Assembly: GCA_025350565.1 (NCBI GenBank)
Contig: JANXXO010000011.1
Coordinates: 1 to 33,818, forward strand
Length of the DNA stretch: 33,818 bases
Source of the DNA: Acidimicrobiaceae bacterium
GTDB lineage: Bacteria; Actinomycetota; Acidimicrobiia; Acidimicrobiales; RAAP-2
Direction of reading: 5' to 3'
The notes under the pieces are model-generated. The model had not been told where the DNA came from and ran no database searches. It saw only the letters and a program-made list of their open reading frames with translations. The position numbers were made by a program, and so were the translations under genes. Below, piece after piece: positions 16,238 through 25,392 of this stretch (positions are counted from its first letter, which is position 1; each line of letters begins with the position of its first letter).

Positions 16238-16792
16238 TCACGGGGACGACGGCGTGCCGGTGTGGGCCGTGAACTCGCCACGCGGGCCCGGCGTGTCTCG
16301 CCGGAACGCCATGCAGTTAATAAGGTCGAGCTGGCATTGATCGCGATGTTGGACGGCCGCTTCGTACCCCAACTGACTCTTGGAGCGAAGTGATTCGTGA
16401 TCGACGTCTGCCTGCGCGGAACCGGCACGGCTGGCTTCGTCGCCGCGCGCTGCCGCACCGAAGCGATCACGGTCGACTAACTGAATATGGGCGATCGCCC
16501 CCTTCCAGTACTGGAGTGCTCGTTCGGCCGACGCCAGTGCGTCGCGTTGTTCGCCACACTCCGATCGGCGACGCTTTTTACGAGCGAAGGTGAAAGCGAC
16601 AAAGCCAACGGTGCCAAGTACGAGTACCCCCAACCCGAGGCCAATCAACAACCCGCCACTCCTCGGCGCCGTGACACCGGCCGTTGTCGAAGCGCCGAAT
16701 GCCGACGGGGTACCAAGTACCGAGTGAAGGGCCTGGAAGGAGACGGTCACGGCCAGAATGCGTCGAGCGGGCGTTAAACGTCGAGCCCGCAC
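16238..16792 (-). CDS. Small membrane protein with signal-like N-terminus, one TM helix and cytoplasmic coiled coil
   Basis: 184 residues from the GTG at 16792, chosen because GAAGG lies 8 bp upstream and a basic-then-hydrophobic N-terminus (RRLTPARRILAVTV) follows. The frame is open to a TTG at 16861. The first 35 residues look like a signal peptide. A short Thr/Ser/Gly-rich external part, a strong transmembrane helix (GGLLIGLGLGVLVLGTVGF) and a KKRRR stop-transfer follow. The rest is charged and helical with several Cys residues. I do not recognise the family. It may end the sugar operon or stand alone; 108 bp separate it from the dehydrogenase upstream. Confidence 0.55.
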   Translation of the reverse strand: MRARRLTPARRILAVTVSFQALHSVLGTPSAFGASTTAGVTAPRSGGLLIGLGLGVLVLGTVGFVAFTFARKKRRRSECGEQRDALASAERALQYWKGAIAHIQLVDRDRFGAAARGDEASRAGSAQADVDHESLRSKSQLGYEAAVQHRDQCQLDLINCMAFRRDTPGPRGEFTAHTGTPSSP

Positions 16793-16900
16793 TCCGGCCA
16801 CCTTCGTCTGCGCACGGTGCACGACGTCCACAGGCAAGAACGATAGTTCGCGCCGTTCCAAAAAGTTGACTTCGAGCGAGGCGGCACCCTGATCGGGTCA

Positions 16901-18418
16901 TCAGGCGAGCAATTCACCGTCGATTCGCCGGGGGAGGTCGAGCGGGTTTTCTTCCCGCAAGGCGAGAGGAAGGTCGGCGTCCTCGACACCTTGGTAGGTG
17001 ACCGGTCGAAGCCAACGACGAAGGGACGCCGCGCCTACTGACGTCGCCGCGGCGGCCGTCGTCGACGGCCAAGGCCCGCCGTGGTGCATTGACCAGCTCA
17101 CGCCCACCCCGGTCGGGAAACCGTTGGCGACGACGCGACCCGCTCGCGTAGCGCCGAACGCGGTGAGCCACGCACTATCGGGGTCATGGTCGCAAGTGAA
17201 GAGACTGAAGGTGAGAGCCGGTTCAGTCGCCTCCAAGGCGCCGCGAAGGTCATCGTTCGTTGTGTAGCGCACGACGAGCGCGAGCGGTCCGAAGCACTCC
17301 TCACGGAGGGGATAGGCGTCGCGCCCGCAGTAGCGAGCAGCGTCAACCTCGTACAGTTGCGCCGAAGTGTATGCGTGCTCGCCCGCGTCGCCCTGGCTCA
17401 GCGCACGAACCCCACTGATGTCGGCGATGGACGTCGCGCCACTTCGAAAGTGATCAGCGATGCCCGACGTCAGCATGGTGAACTCGCCCAGAGCCGACAG
17501 CGCCTCGACGGTCGCTCCCACAACCGCGTCGCCGGCCTCGCCGACCGGTACGAAGATGAGGCCCGGTTTGGTACAGAACTGTCCGGCACCGAGGGTCATC
17601 GAACCGGCCAGACCCGCTCCGATCTCCGCGCCCCGAGCCGCCGCCGCGCTCGAGGTCACCACCAATGGGTTGGCCGAGCCCAGTTCGCCGAAAAAGGGGA
17701 TGGGTACGGCGCGGGCGTTGGCGCGTTGCCACAGTGCCAGTCCGGCGCCGACCGAGCCAGTGAAACCTACTGCGCTGATGCCCGGCGCCTCCACGAGGGC
17801 CGTTCCCGCCTCGAGGCCGAAGATGAGAGCCAGTACGCCTTCGGGGGCATCACTCCTATTCGCCCCCCGTTCCAGGGCGGCGAACGTGGCGGCGCTGGTG
17901 GCCGGATGCGCGGGATGGGCCTTGATGACGACGGGACATCCCGCCGCGAGTGCCGACGCCGTATCGCCGCCCGGCACGGAGAAGGCGAAGGGAAAGTTCG
18001 AACTTCCGAAGACCCCAATCACGCCGAGGGAGGTATTGACCCGTCGTAGATCAGGCAACGGTCCCATGGGTGACTCGGTGGCGTGGTCTACCGTGGCATC
18101 GAGGAACGCTCCGTCCTCCACCACAGTGGCGAAGAATCGAAGTTGGAAGGCCGTGCGTCGGAGCTCGCCTTCCAGTCGGGGCAGTGCCAGCGCGGTTTCC
18201 TCGTGAGCCGTCGAGACCAAGTTCGTCGCGTCGGCTTCGAGTTCGCTGGCCATGGCGCGAAGCATTCCGGCCCGCCAACTCAACGGTCGTCCGGCGAGGT
18301 CGGCCGCGACGTCACCGGCACGCCGCACCAGCGCGTGCACTTCGTCAATCGACGTCTCTTGGATGGGAAGTTCACGAGTGGCGCCGGTCGCCGGATTGGT
18401 ACTCGAGACGAATGTCAT
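16901..18418 (-). CDS. Alpha-ketoglutarate semialdehyde (2,5-dioxovalerate) dehydrogenase
   Basis: 505 residues of the aldehyde dehydrogenase superfamily. The KGSADH subgroup is suggested by FGSSNFPFAFSVPGGDTASA, by FTGS (219-222), catalytic Glu245 in FFGELGSANP, nucleophile Cys282 in GAGQFCTKPG, and the MHHGGPWPS and RRWLRPVTYQ segments near the end. The enzyme oxidises 2,5-dioxopentanoate to 2-oxoglutarate with NAD(P)+, the last step of oxidative pentose, hexarate and uronate routes. It is the distal catabolic gene of the operon, 15 bp after the lactonase gene, which supports an oxidative non-phosphorylating pathway. Confidence 0.88.
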   Translation of the reverse strand: MTFVSSTNPATGATRELPIQETSIDEVHALVRRAGDVAADLAGRPLSWRAGMLRAMASELEADATNLVSTAHEETALALPRLEGELRRTAFQLRFFATVVEDGAFLDATVDHATESPMGPLPDLRRVNTSLGVIGVFGSSNFPFAFSVPGGDTASALAAGCPVVIKAHPAHPATSAATFAALERGANRSDAPEGVLALIFGLEAGTALVEAPGISAVGFTGSVGAGLALWQRANARAVPIPFFGELGSANPLVVTSSAAAARGAEIGAGLAGSMTLGAGQFCTKPGLIFVPVGEAGDAVVGATVEALSALGEFTMLTSGIADHFRSGATSIADISGVRALSQGDAGEHAYTSAQLYEVDAARYCGRDAYPLREECFGPLALVVRYTTNDDLRGALEATEPALTFSLFTCDHDPDSAWLTAFGATRAGRVVANGFPTGVGVSWSMHHGGPWPSTTAAAATSVGAASLRRWLRPVTYQGVEDADLPLALREENPLDLPRRIDGELLA

Positions 18419-18433
18419 GATGGTTTCTCTTCT

Positions 18434-19252
18434 CTACGGGCGGCGGATTGCCGCGCCGTGGTGGGGTAGGACGATTGTGACCAGATCGTGGCCGCACAGC
18501 GACGCCAACGCGAGGCGATCCAAGGCGTCGCCGAAGAAGGCAACGTTGGTGGGGGAAAGTATCAGTTCACCGGACCACTCATCGAAAATCAGCGTGAGTC
18601 CCTCGTCTTTCGTCCATCGCCAGAGTTGGTTGGGCTGGTAACACGAGATCAGAAGGCCGCCGTCAGCGTCGAAGGCCAATCCGTCGGGAACGCAGCGCTC
18701 GAGAGGAATGGTCCGTTCTAGAGGACCGCCGTTGAGGCTCATGGAGCTCACGCAGGGCGTGGCCGATTCGACGATCCACACCGTGGTGTCATCAATGGCC
18801 AGACCGTTGGCGAAGGCCATGGCCCGGGGGCTTACGTCGCGACTCATCCCGTCGGGGTCAATGGTGAAGAGACGACCATTCACCTGGTCGAACGCTCCCG
18901 AATCCGAGACGTAGAGCACGCCGTCGGGACCGAAGGCGGGGTAGTTGGGATAGTTGATGGATTCGCCGAACGCCTCGACGTGTTGTCGACTGTCCATCTT
19001 CCACACTTGATGGTTGCCGGGGTCACATATATACAAGGAGCCGGCGTCGTCGAGCGCCATGCCGAGCAGGGCTCCGCCCTCGATGATCTCCACGATGCGC
19101 ACGGCCCCGTCGAGTTCGACGCGGTAGATCTGACCGGCTTCGCCTCCGGCCCAGATGCACTGGCGCGAAGGGTCCCAACAGACGCCTTCAATGTGGTCGA
19201 AGCCACTCGCCAGCACTTGATACTGCAAACTGTCGGGCAGCGTGTTGGGCAT
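18434..19252 (-). CDS. SMP-30/gluconolactonase-family sugar lactonase
   Basis: 272 residues, a six-bladed beta-propeller pattern. The likely divalent-metal ligands Glu22 (HIEGVCWD), Asn149 (FANGLAID) and Asp190 (VPDGLAFD) match the Glu/Asn/Asp triad of SMP-30. Such enzymes hydrolyse aldonolactones to aldonic acids. No signal peptide is present, so it acts in the cytoplasm. It lies two bases after the ATPase gene and before the semialdehyde dehydrogenase. That fits the step between a sugar dehydrogenase and the sugar-acid dehydratase encoded upstream in the operon. Confidence 0.88.
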   Translation of the reverse strand: MPNTLPDSLQYQVLASGFDHIEGVCWDPSRQCIWAGGEAGQIYRVELDGAVRIVEIIEGGALLGMALDDAGSLYICDPGNHQVWKMDSRQHVEAFGESINYPNYPAFGPDGVLYVSDSGAFDQVNGRLFTIDPDGMSRDVSPRAMAFANGLAIDDTTVWIVESATPCVSSMSLNGGPLERTIPLERCVPDGLAFDADGGLLISCYQPNQLWRWTKDEGLTLIFDEWSGELILSPTNVAFFGDALDRLALASLCGHDLVTIVLPHHGAAIRRP

Positions 19253-19254
19253 CG

Positions 19255-20415
19255 CTACGACTTTCGCAGACTGTCGCCGCCCGCGGCGTCGAAAAAGTGG
19301 AATCGGTCGGGATTGAACCGCACCCGAAGGTGGTCGCCGACCGCGACGCCCGAGCGAGGACCCATCTTCGCCACCATGGTCGTCGGGCGCGTCACGACTG
19401 CCCCGTCGTCGTCCACCACGAGCGTGGACGTGCCGGCGGCGTTGACCAGGGAGAGGTGGACGAGAATCTCCGCGCCGAGGGCTTCGCGGCGCTCCACCTT
19501 CGTGGTGAGCGTGCCCGCGTGATCGCCGGCCTCGACCACCTGCACGTCTTCGGGGCGAATGCCGAAGATGACGCCTGGCCCGTCGCCGGAGGGAAGCGTG
19601 TGCGACGAAGAGTAACTCGTGGGGATAGCGACGCGTTGTGTGCCGAATTCGATCGAGGGTCCGTTCGTGGCGTCGAGTCTCGCTCGCAGCAAGTTCATAG
19701 GAGGAGAGCCCATGAAGCCGGCTACGAACTCATTGTGCGGGTGATCGTAGAGATCCTGGGGCGTGTCGCACTGCTGAAGTTTTCCTCCGCGCATGACGGC
19801 GACCCGGTCACCCATGGTCATAGCCTCGATTTGGTCGTGCGTGACGTAGACGGTAGCCACCCCGAGCAGCCGCTGGATACGCGCAATCTCGAGACGCATC
19901 TCCACGCGGAGTTGCGCGTCCAGGTTCGAGAGCGGTTCGTCCATCAAGAAGGCTTGCGGGCTGCGCACAATGGCCCGACCCATGGCGACGCGCTGGCGCT
20001 GACCGCCCGAGAGGGCTCGCGGTCGACGCTCTAGGTACTCGGAGAGGTGGAGGATGGCCGCTGCTTCACTGACTTTCTTCGCAATCTCGGACTTCGAATA
20101 GCCTCGGATCTTGAGCGCGAATCCCATGTTCTGCGCCACGGTCATGTGAGGGTAGAGGGCGTAGTTCTGAAAGACCATCGCCACGTCGCGGTCCTTGGGC
20201 AGCACGTTGTTGACCACGGTTCCGCCAATCGACAGCGAGCCGGACGTGATGTCCTCGAGGCCGGCCAACATGCGCAGGGCCGTGGTCTTGCCGCAGCCCG
20301 ATGGCCCGACGAGCACCATGAACTCGCCGTCGGCCACGTGCAAGGAGAGATCGTCCACCGCTCGAATATTGTCGGCGAAGATTTTCGTGACGCCCTCGAA
20401 GGTGATGTCTGCCAT
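19255..20415 (-). CDS. CUT1-type ABC transporter ATP-binding protein (MalK/UgpC/MsmK-like)
   Basis: 386 residues from ATG 20415, with GAGGAG about 10 bp upstream; the open frame starts at 20463 but its extra 16 residues lack similarity. Walker A is GPSGCGKTT, the Q-loop VFQNYALYPHMTV, the signature LSGGQRQRVAMGRA, Walker B FLMDEPLSNLD and the H-loop VTHDQIEAM. The C-terminal 150 residues form the OB/TOBE regulatory domain of MalK-type proteins, often a site of carbon-catabolite control. It powers the two permeases encoded just upstream. Confidence 0.95.
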   Translation of the reverse strand: MADITFEGVTKIFADNIRAVDDLSLHVADGEFMVLVGPSGCGKTTALRMLAGLEDITSGSLSIGGTVVNNVLPKDRDVAMVFQNYALYPHMTVAQNMGFALKIRGYSKSEIAKKVSEAAAILHLSEYLERRPRALSGGQRQRVAMGRAIVRSPQAFLMDEPLSNLDAQLRVEMRLEIARIQRLLGVATVYVTHDQIEAMTMGDRVAVMRGGKLQQCDTPQDLYDHPHNEFVAGFMGSPPMNLLRARLDATNGPSIEFGTQRVAIPTSYSSSHTLPSGDGPGVIFGIRPEDVQVVEAGDHAGTLTTKVERREALGAEILVHLSLVNAAGTSTLVVDDDGAVVTRPTTMVAKMGPRSGVAVGDHLRVRFNPDRFHFFDAAGGDSLRKS

Positions 20416-20452
20416 TAGGTACCGCTCCTCGCGTGGTGGACGCATCGTTGCT

Positions 20453-21325
20453 TCATCGGTCAATTCCCATGGTGAGGCCCTTTACGAGGTAGCGCTGAAA
20501 CCCGAGATAGACCACCATGGCCGGCAGGGCGCTGATGATTGATCCGGCCATGAGTTCGGGGATGGAGGTCGTTCGCCCGGCCGCGAGGACCGCGAGGCCG
20601 ACCGTGATGGGGCGCTGAGAGGTATTTTGGATGAAGAACAGACCGACCAAGAGGTCATCCCAAATCTGAATGAACTGCAATACGGTCACGGTGGCAATCG
20701 CCGGCACGGCAATAGGAACCACCAGTCGCCACAGCGCCCCGAAGTAGCCCAGACCGTCGACGATGCCCGCCTCGACGAGTTCGTCGGGAACGCCGCGGAA
20801 GTAGGTCGTGAAGAGAAAGACGGAGAATGGTGTGCCGAGCGAGGCGTACACCAGGATGGCCCCCAGGTAGCCACCCGTGAGGTGAAGACGGGTGATGTTC
20901 ACGAATTCGGTCATGAGAATGGCCTGGAGAGGGACCATCATGGCGCTCACAATGAGAAGAAAGATCACGGTGGACATGCGGAAGCGCAGCTTCGAAAAGG
21001 CGAAGCCGGCGGGCAGTCCCACGAGCACGATCACGAAGATGGAGGCCGAACAGACAATGGTCGAGCTCAAGACTTCTTGACCGATCGGGATGACCGAGGT
21101 AAGTCGCGACCAACTGAGCCACGAGAAACCCGAGCCGGCGAGGAACTGGGCTTCGGACTTGAGACTGGTGACGATCATCACCCAGAAGGGGTAGAGCATG
21201 ATGACCGCCACAACCATCATGACGGCGAAGAGGATCCAGCGGCCGACCCTTTTCGGCTTCTTCACCGGTCCGAGCGAGTTGGAGGTCGAATCGCTGCGCT
21301 CCAGCGTCGTAGCTATCTTGGTCAT
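20453..21325 (-). CDS. ABC sugar permease, MalG-type
   Basis: 290 residues with six predicted membrane helices. The EAA loop that contacts the ATPase reads VEAGIVDGLGYFGALW. A long basic N-terminus (to KKPKRVGR) precedes the first helix. Its ATG overlaps the stop of the preceding permease by 4 bp, so the two halves of the channel are made in equal amounts. The sugar specificity cannot be read from the sequence; CUT1 transporters usually carry oligosaccharides or glycosides rather than free monosaccharides. Confidence 0.93.
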   Translation of the reverse strand: MTKIATTLERSDSTSNSLGPVKKPKRVGRWILFAVMMVVAVIMLYPFWVMIVTSLKSEAQFLAGSGFSWLSWSRLTSVIPIGQEVLSSTIVCSASIFVIVLVGLPAGFAFSKLRFRMSTVIFLLIVSAMMVPLQAILMTEFVNITRLHLTGGYLGAILVYASLGTPFSVFLFTTYFRGVPDELVEAGIVDGLGYFGALWRLVVPIAVPAIATVTVLQFIQIWDDLLVGLFFIQNTSQRPITVGLAVLAAGRTTSIPELMAGSIISALPAMVVYLGFQRYLVKGLTMGIDR

Positions 21326-22227
21326 TCGTTCGAGCCGATCAGCCGCAGTTGCACGACGCCCACAATGCCGGTGATCACGAAGAGGATCAGTCCGTACAGG
21401 GCGGCCGTACCGAAATCGCCTTGGTTGAAGCCCGTCTCATAGATCAGATACTCCACCGTCGTCGTGGCGTAGCCGGGACCGCCGCCGGTCAACACGAAGA
21501 TGAGGCTGAAGAGAGCCGAGAAGAGTGCGATGACCGTCATCACGAAGGCGAGTTGTATGAAGCGGCTGAGATGGGGAAGCGTGATGCTGCGAAAGATCCG
21601 CCACGGTCCCGCGCCGTCAATGCGCGCCGCCTCTTCGAGCGTCGGGTCCAACGTGGCGAGGCCCGTGAGAAAGAGCATGGTATTCGTGCCCACCATGGTG
21701 AAGATGAAGGTGATGCCCAGCGCCACGAGAGCTTCGGACTGATAGCCGAGCATGTTGGTGCTGAAGTGCGAGAAGCCAAGCGCGTGGATGATGGAGTTGA
21801 GTGTGCCTTGGTACGCAAAGAATCGCTCGGCGACAAGGCCCAACACGACCCAGGAAATGGCCGTGGGCAGGAAGTAGATAGTGCGAAAGATCCTCCAGCC
21901 GGCGACGCGCTGGTGCAACAAGACGGCAATGCAGAGCGGGAGACCCAAGGCGAACGGTACCGAGAGGAGAAGCAGTCCGTTGTTGCGAAGGGCAGTCCAG
22001 AGATTGGGATTGTGAATGGCCTGCGACCACGTGGAAAGGCCGATCCACGTAGCCGTTTGACCGTCCCACTGCGTGAAGGAGTAGTACACGTCTTGACCAA
22101 CGGGTACGCCGATGAAACAGACGACCAAGGCGATTGCCGGAAGGGCGAAGATCACTCCCGCGATTTGACGGCGTCGCTTGAGCGTGAGCCACCGCGACGA
22201 GGTCGTCGGAACGCGGATGGTACTCAT
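21322..22227 (-). CDS. ABC sugar permease, MalF-type
   Basis: 301 residues, six predicted helices, with the EAA loop EEAARIDGAGPWRIFRS. The short cytoplasmic N-terminus (SSRWLTLKRRRQ) is typical. The ATG at 22227 follows the binding-protein gene by 89 bp, and that gap contains a large hairpin. It pairs with the MalG-type permease encoded next. Confidence 0.93.
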   Translation of the reverse strand: MSTIRVPTTSSRWLTLKRRRQIAGVIFALPAIALVVCFIGVPVGQDVYYSFTQWDGQTATWIGLSTWSQAIHNPNLWTALRNNGLLLLSVPFALGLPLCIAVLLHQRVAGWRIFRTIYFLPTAISWVVLGLVAERFFAYQGTLNSIIHALGFSHFSTNMLGYQSEALVALGITFIFTMVGTNTMLFLTGLATLDPTLEEAARIDGAGPWRIFRSITLPHLSRFIQLAFVMTVIALFSALFSLIFVLTGGGPGYATTTVEYLIYETGFNQGDFGTAALYGLILFVITGIVGVVQLRLIGSNE

Positions 22228-22258
22228 GTCACTTCGCCTTCGATTGAGTCCAGAATGC

Positions 22259-22302
22259 CGCGTCCCCGCCGAACTTCGAAGAAGAAGTTTGGCGGGGACG
22301 CG
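22259..22302 (-). other. Long intergenic stem-loop between the binding-protein and permease genes
   Basis: A 19-bp stem (22259-22277 with 22284-22302) with a single G-T pair closes a 6-nt GAAGAA loop. It starts 14 nt after the binding-protein stop on the minus strand. No T-run follows, so it is more likely a 3' mRNA stabiliser or partial attenuator than a full terminator. This would let the binding protein be made in excess over the permeases. Confidence 0.75.
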
Positions 22303-22316
22303 ACGTCAATGGTTGA

Positions 22317-23621
22317 TTAGCCCGAGAACTTCGTGGAGCTCTTGAGTGATGCGGGGAGTTGCTTCCACGCCGTCGCCATGTTTTGCAGCGCGGCTAACGG
22401 AGTGGTCTGTCCCGCGAGTACCGACGGCAGCTCGCTGTCGGCGGCGTTACCAATGTTCACCTGGACGTAGTTGTCCATCATCGGGTACGGCGTCATGTGC
22501 TGCACCGCGACGAAGTTCAACATTTCCTGGTTGACCGGATTGGTGGTCTTCATGCCGGCAATGTCCGGGATGAGACCCGCGGCGTTGATGATGTTGCCGG
22601 CCTGCACCGTGGTCAAGAAGTCGAGGAACTTGAAGTCGTCCTTCTGGTACTTCGAGCTCTTCATCACCGAGAAGCCGTCGCCGGGGTACTCCACGACACC
22701 GTTGATCGGAGTCACTGAGTACGGCGGTACGAAGGCCGCGACGTTGGTGCCCATGGTCTTGGTGTACTGCGCCGTATCCCACGTCCCGTCGACCATCATG
22801 GCGGCCTTACCTTTTTCGAACTGGGTGATATTGGCCGTATTCGTCAAGACGTCAGGGTTGGTGTAGCCGGCCTTCTGCAAGGCGGCCCAGTTCTTTAATT
22901 GCGTGACGTTCGCCGATGACGTCCACGGTATGGAGCCGTCGTACAGGCCTTTCCAACTGGTGAGCGAATGAGCACCGATCATCAGGTAGCTCATGTCGTA
23001 CCAAGGGTAGAAAGCCGTGCTGATGGCCTGACCGCCGTTGCCGTAGACGATGGGCTGAATGCCACTCTTCTTCAACAACTTGCAGTCAGCGAGTAGCTGC
23101 GCCCAGTCGGTCGGCACGGACTTAATCCCGGCCTTCGCGAACAGTTTCTTGTTGTAGAAACCAATGTAGAACTGCGTCTCCAGCGGCAGAACGTAGGCGC
23201 CCTTGCTGGCATTGAAGTTGGGTGCTTCCCACTGCAAGCCCTCCATCTTCGAGAGGTCGGCGGCCGGCACGTTGCCCTTCAGGTTGACGAGATTGCTCGC
23301 GTACTTGAGGTCATAGACGCCGGTCCACATGACCGCGAGGTCCGGCCCTTTGCCCGAGATTGCCGACGATTGCAGCAACTGGAAGTAGCTGGTTCCCGGT
23401 TGTGCCACGACGTTGATCTTGATGGTGGGATTGAGCTTCTCGAAGGCCTTCACGAGGTTGGTCGTCGCCACCGCGTTCTGCTCAGTTCCGTAGTTTTGCC
23501 AGAGAGTTAATGTGGTCGTAGCGGATGCAGACGCTGGTCCCGACGCGTAGAACGTACCGGCGAGAACGAGCGTTGCGGCCACTGCGCCGAACCTCCCCCT
23601 TCGTATCTTTTTCAAAGTCAC
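22317..23621 (-). CDS. CUT1 extracellular sugar-binding protein
   Basis: 434 residues; the GTG start at 23621 has a strong AAAGGGG upstream. Residues 1-33 form a signal peptide (KKIRRGRF, hydrophobic core, ending near ASASA). The mature part begins TTLTLWQNYG, the typical first strand of family-1 solute-binding proteins, and contains GKGPDLAVMW and KGKAAMMVDGTWD. No Cys lies near the cleavage site, so there is no lipobox. This is unusual for a binding protein in a one-membrane bacterium, where lipid anchoring is the norm. Strong translation signals and the hairpin after the gene suggest high expression. Confidence 0.93.
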   Translation of the reverse strand: MTLKKIRRGRFGAVAATLVLAGTFYASGPASASATTTLTLWQNYGTEQNAVATTNLVKAFEKLNPTIKINVVAQPGTSYFQLLQSSAISGKGPDLAVMWTGVYDLKYASNLVNLKGNVPAADLSKMEGLQWEAPNFNASKGAYVLPLETQFYIGFYNKKLFAKAGIKSVPTDWAQLLADCKLLKKSGIQPIVYGNGGQAISTAFYPWYDMSYLMIGAHSLTSWKGLYDGSIPWTSSANVTQLKNWAALQKAGYTNPDVLTNTANITQFEKGKAAMMVDGTWDTAQYTKTMGTNVAAFVPPYSVTPINGVVEYPGDGFSVMKSSKYQKDDFKFLDFLTTVQAGNIINAAGLIPDIAGMKTTNPVNQEMLNFVAVQHMTPYPMMDNYVQVNIGNAADSELPSVLAGQTTPLAALQNMATAWKQLPASLKSSTKFSG

Positions 23622-23676
23622 AATTCCCCTTTCTCAACGAAGCCCACCGTGGACCCCGTTCTTTTGGATGTTCCCC

Positions 23677-25392
23677 TCAAGATCTACCGACCACCGGCTC
23701 CGCGAGGAAGGGTCGTTGACCCGGCTCGAGTGCCAAAAAATCAAAGTCACAACCGACGGGGGCCTGGGTGACGTGTCGTCGATAAAGTTCAACATATCCC
23801 CGCGCAGCCGGCCGAGTCTGGTCACGTGGTCGTCGCCGTTCGGCCAGTTCTTCGGGGGAGACCTCGAGGTCAATGGTTCCCGCGTCGGCGTCCACCGCAA
23901 TGAAGTCGCCGTCGCGAACGAGACCGATGACGCCGTCGAGCGCTGCTTCGGGCGCGACGTGCAAGAAGACCGTTCCGAAACTCGTACCGCTCATCCGCGC
24001 GTCGGTGACCCGCACCATGTCGGTGACACCTCGTTCGAGTAAGGACGTAGGGATCGGTACCATGCCCCATTCGGGCATTCCGGGGCCACCGATGGGGCCA
24101 GCCCCGCTCAAGACGAGCACCGCGTCGGGTTCCACAATGGCGCGGGGTCCGGTGCGTTGCGCCACCTCTTCGACACTGTGCATTACGTACGCGGGGCCAC
24201 GGTGGCTCAGCAAGGCGGCGGTCGCGGCCGACCGCTTGATGAGCGCGCCATCGGGCGCCAAATTCCCGCGAACGACGCGAAAGGCGCCGTGGGCATCGAC
24301 GGGATCGTCGAGCGCACGGACCGGACCATTGGCCGCCCTCGCCCGAGATTGAAGAGCCCGCGTCGTCGTGCCGTCGGCCAACACCACGTCGCCGTGGAGT
24401 AGGGCACCGAGCGCTCGCATCACGGTCGGTACGCCCCCGGCGGCGTCGAGGTCTTCCATCAGTGCCGGGCCCGTGGGCTCAACGTCCACGAGAACTGGCA
24501 CGGTACGACCAACGCGGTCCACCACGTCGAGATCGAGGCTATGGCCCAGTCGTCGGGCCATGGCGGTGAGGTGGATGACCGCATTGGTGGAACCACCTAC
24601 GGCGCCCAGCATGGTGACGGCGTTGTCAATCGACAACTGCGTCACCTGCTTGGTCGCCGTCGCGCCGTCGCCGACCAGGTCAACGATGCGCATTCCCACG
24701 GACTTCGCGACCTCGTGGTGGCGAACATCACCCGCCGGCATTGACGTGGACCCAGGCCACGAGAGTCCGAGCACTTCACAAAGTGCGCCCATGGTCGAGG
24801 CGGTGCCCATGGTGTTGCACGTCCCCTTGCAAAGGGTCAGCGCGTGCTCCAAGTCGTGCCACTGCTCGTCCGTGAGGTCACCGCGGCGACGTTCGTCCCA
24901 CATTCGCCAGAGGTCCGTGCCGGTGCCAATTTTCCTACCTTCGAAGACCGCGACCGGGCGAGGTCCCGAGACCAATACGAGCACGGGAACGTTGGTGCTG
25001 AATGCCCCCATGAGGGCGCCAGGGATCGACTTGTCGCACGCGGCGAGTAGGACCACGCCATCGAGCGGTTGGCTTCGCACGGACTCCTCAACTTCCATAG
25101 CCAGCAGATTGCGATACAACATGGACGAGGGTTTCATGAGGTCTTCGCCCAGCGAAAGCACGGGAAACTCCACGGAAATACCGCCGGCCGCTTCGATTCC
25201 CTCGCGAAGAGGAGTGATGTACTGCGCGAGCGGTTGATTGCAGGGATTGAGATCACTCGCGGAGTTGGCTATCCCAATGATTGGACGGCCACCCGTGGCC
25301 TCAACGGCGGCGCCGCCCATCCTCAGGGCGACGCGGCTATCAAGGGCGACCTCATCGTCACCTTTTACCCAGCGGTCGCTCCGTAAGGTCAT
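23677..25392 (-). CDS. IlvD/Edd-family sugar-acid dehydratase
   Basis: 571 residues, full length for the family. Candidate Fe-S ligands are Cys51 (LNPCNQP), Cys119 (LAACDKSIPGA) and Cys192 (CKGTCNTMGTAS). The C-terminal TDARMSGTSFGTVFLHVAPE segment is closer to arabinonate/xylonate-type dehydratases than to IlvD. The usual reaction is loss of water from an aldonic acid to give a 2-keto-3-deoxy acid. The exact sugar acid is unknown. The ATG overlaps the stop of the U32-like gene by 4 bp, so it belongs firmly to this operon. A branched-chain amino-acid role is unlikely given the lactonase and sugar ABC genes. Confidence 0.88.
   Translation of the reverse strand: MTLRSDRWVKGDDEVALDSRVALRMGGAAVEATGGRPIIGIANSASDLNPCNQPLAQYITPLREGIEAAGGISVEFPVLSLGEDLMKPSSMLYRNLLAMEVEESVRSQPLDGVVLLAACDKSIPGALMGAFSTNVPVLVLVSGPRPVAVFEGRKIGTGTDLWRMWDERRRGDLTDEQWHDLEHALTLCKGTCNTMGTASTMGALCEVLGLSWPGSTSMPAGDVRHHEVAKSVGMRIVDLVGDGATATKQVTQLSIDNAVTMLGAVGGSTNAVIHLTAMARRLGHSLDLDVVDRVGRTVPVLVDVEPTGPALMEDLDAAGGVPTVMRALGALLHGDVVLADGTTTRALQSRARAANGPVRALDDPVDAHGAFRVVRGNLAPDGALIKRSAATAALLSHRGPAYVMHSVEEVAQRTGPRAIVEPDAVLVLSGAGPIGGPGMPEWGMVPIPTSLLERGVTDMVRVTDARMSGTSFGTVFLHVAPEAALDGVIGLVRDGDFIAVDADAGTIDLEVSPEELAERRRPRDQTRPAARGYVELYRRHVTQAPVGCDFDFLALEPGQRPFLAEPVVGRS

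Noticed and set aside
20627..22320. Large plus-strand open frames opposite the ABC permease genes
   Set aside because: Highly charged, repetitive composition typical of antisense shadows of membrane-protein genes.
23677..25392. Branched-chain amino-acid dehydratase IlvD
   Set aside because: The C-terminal motif and the sugar operon context fit sugar-acid dehydratases better.
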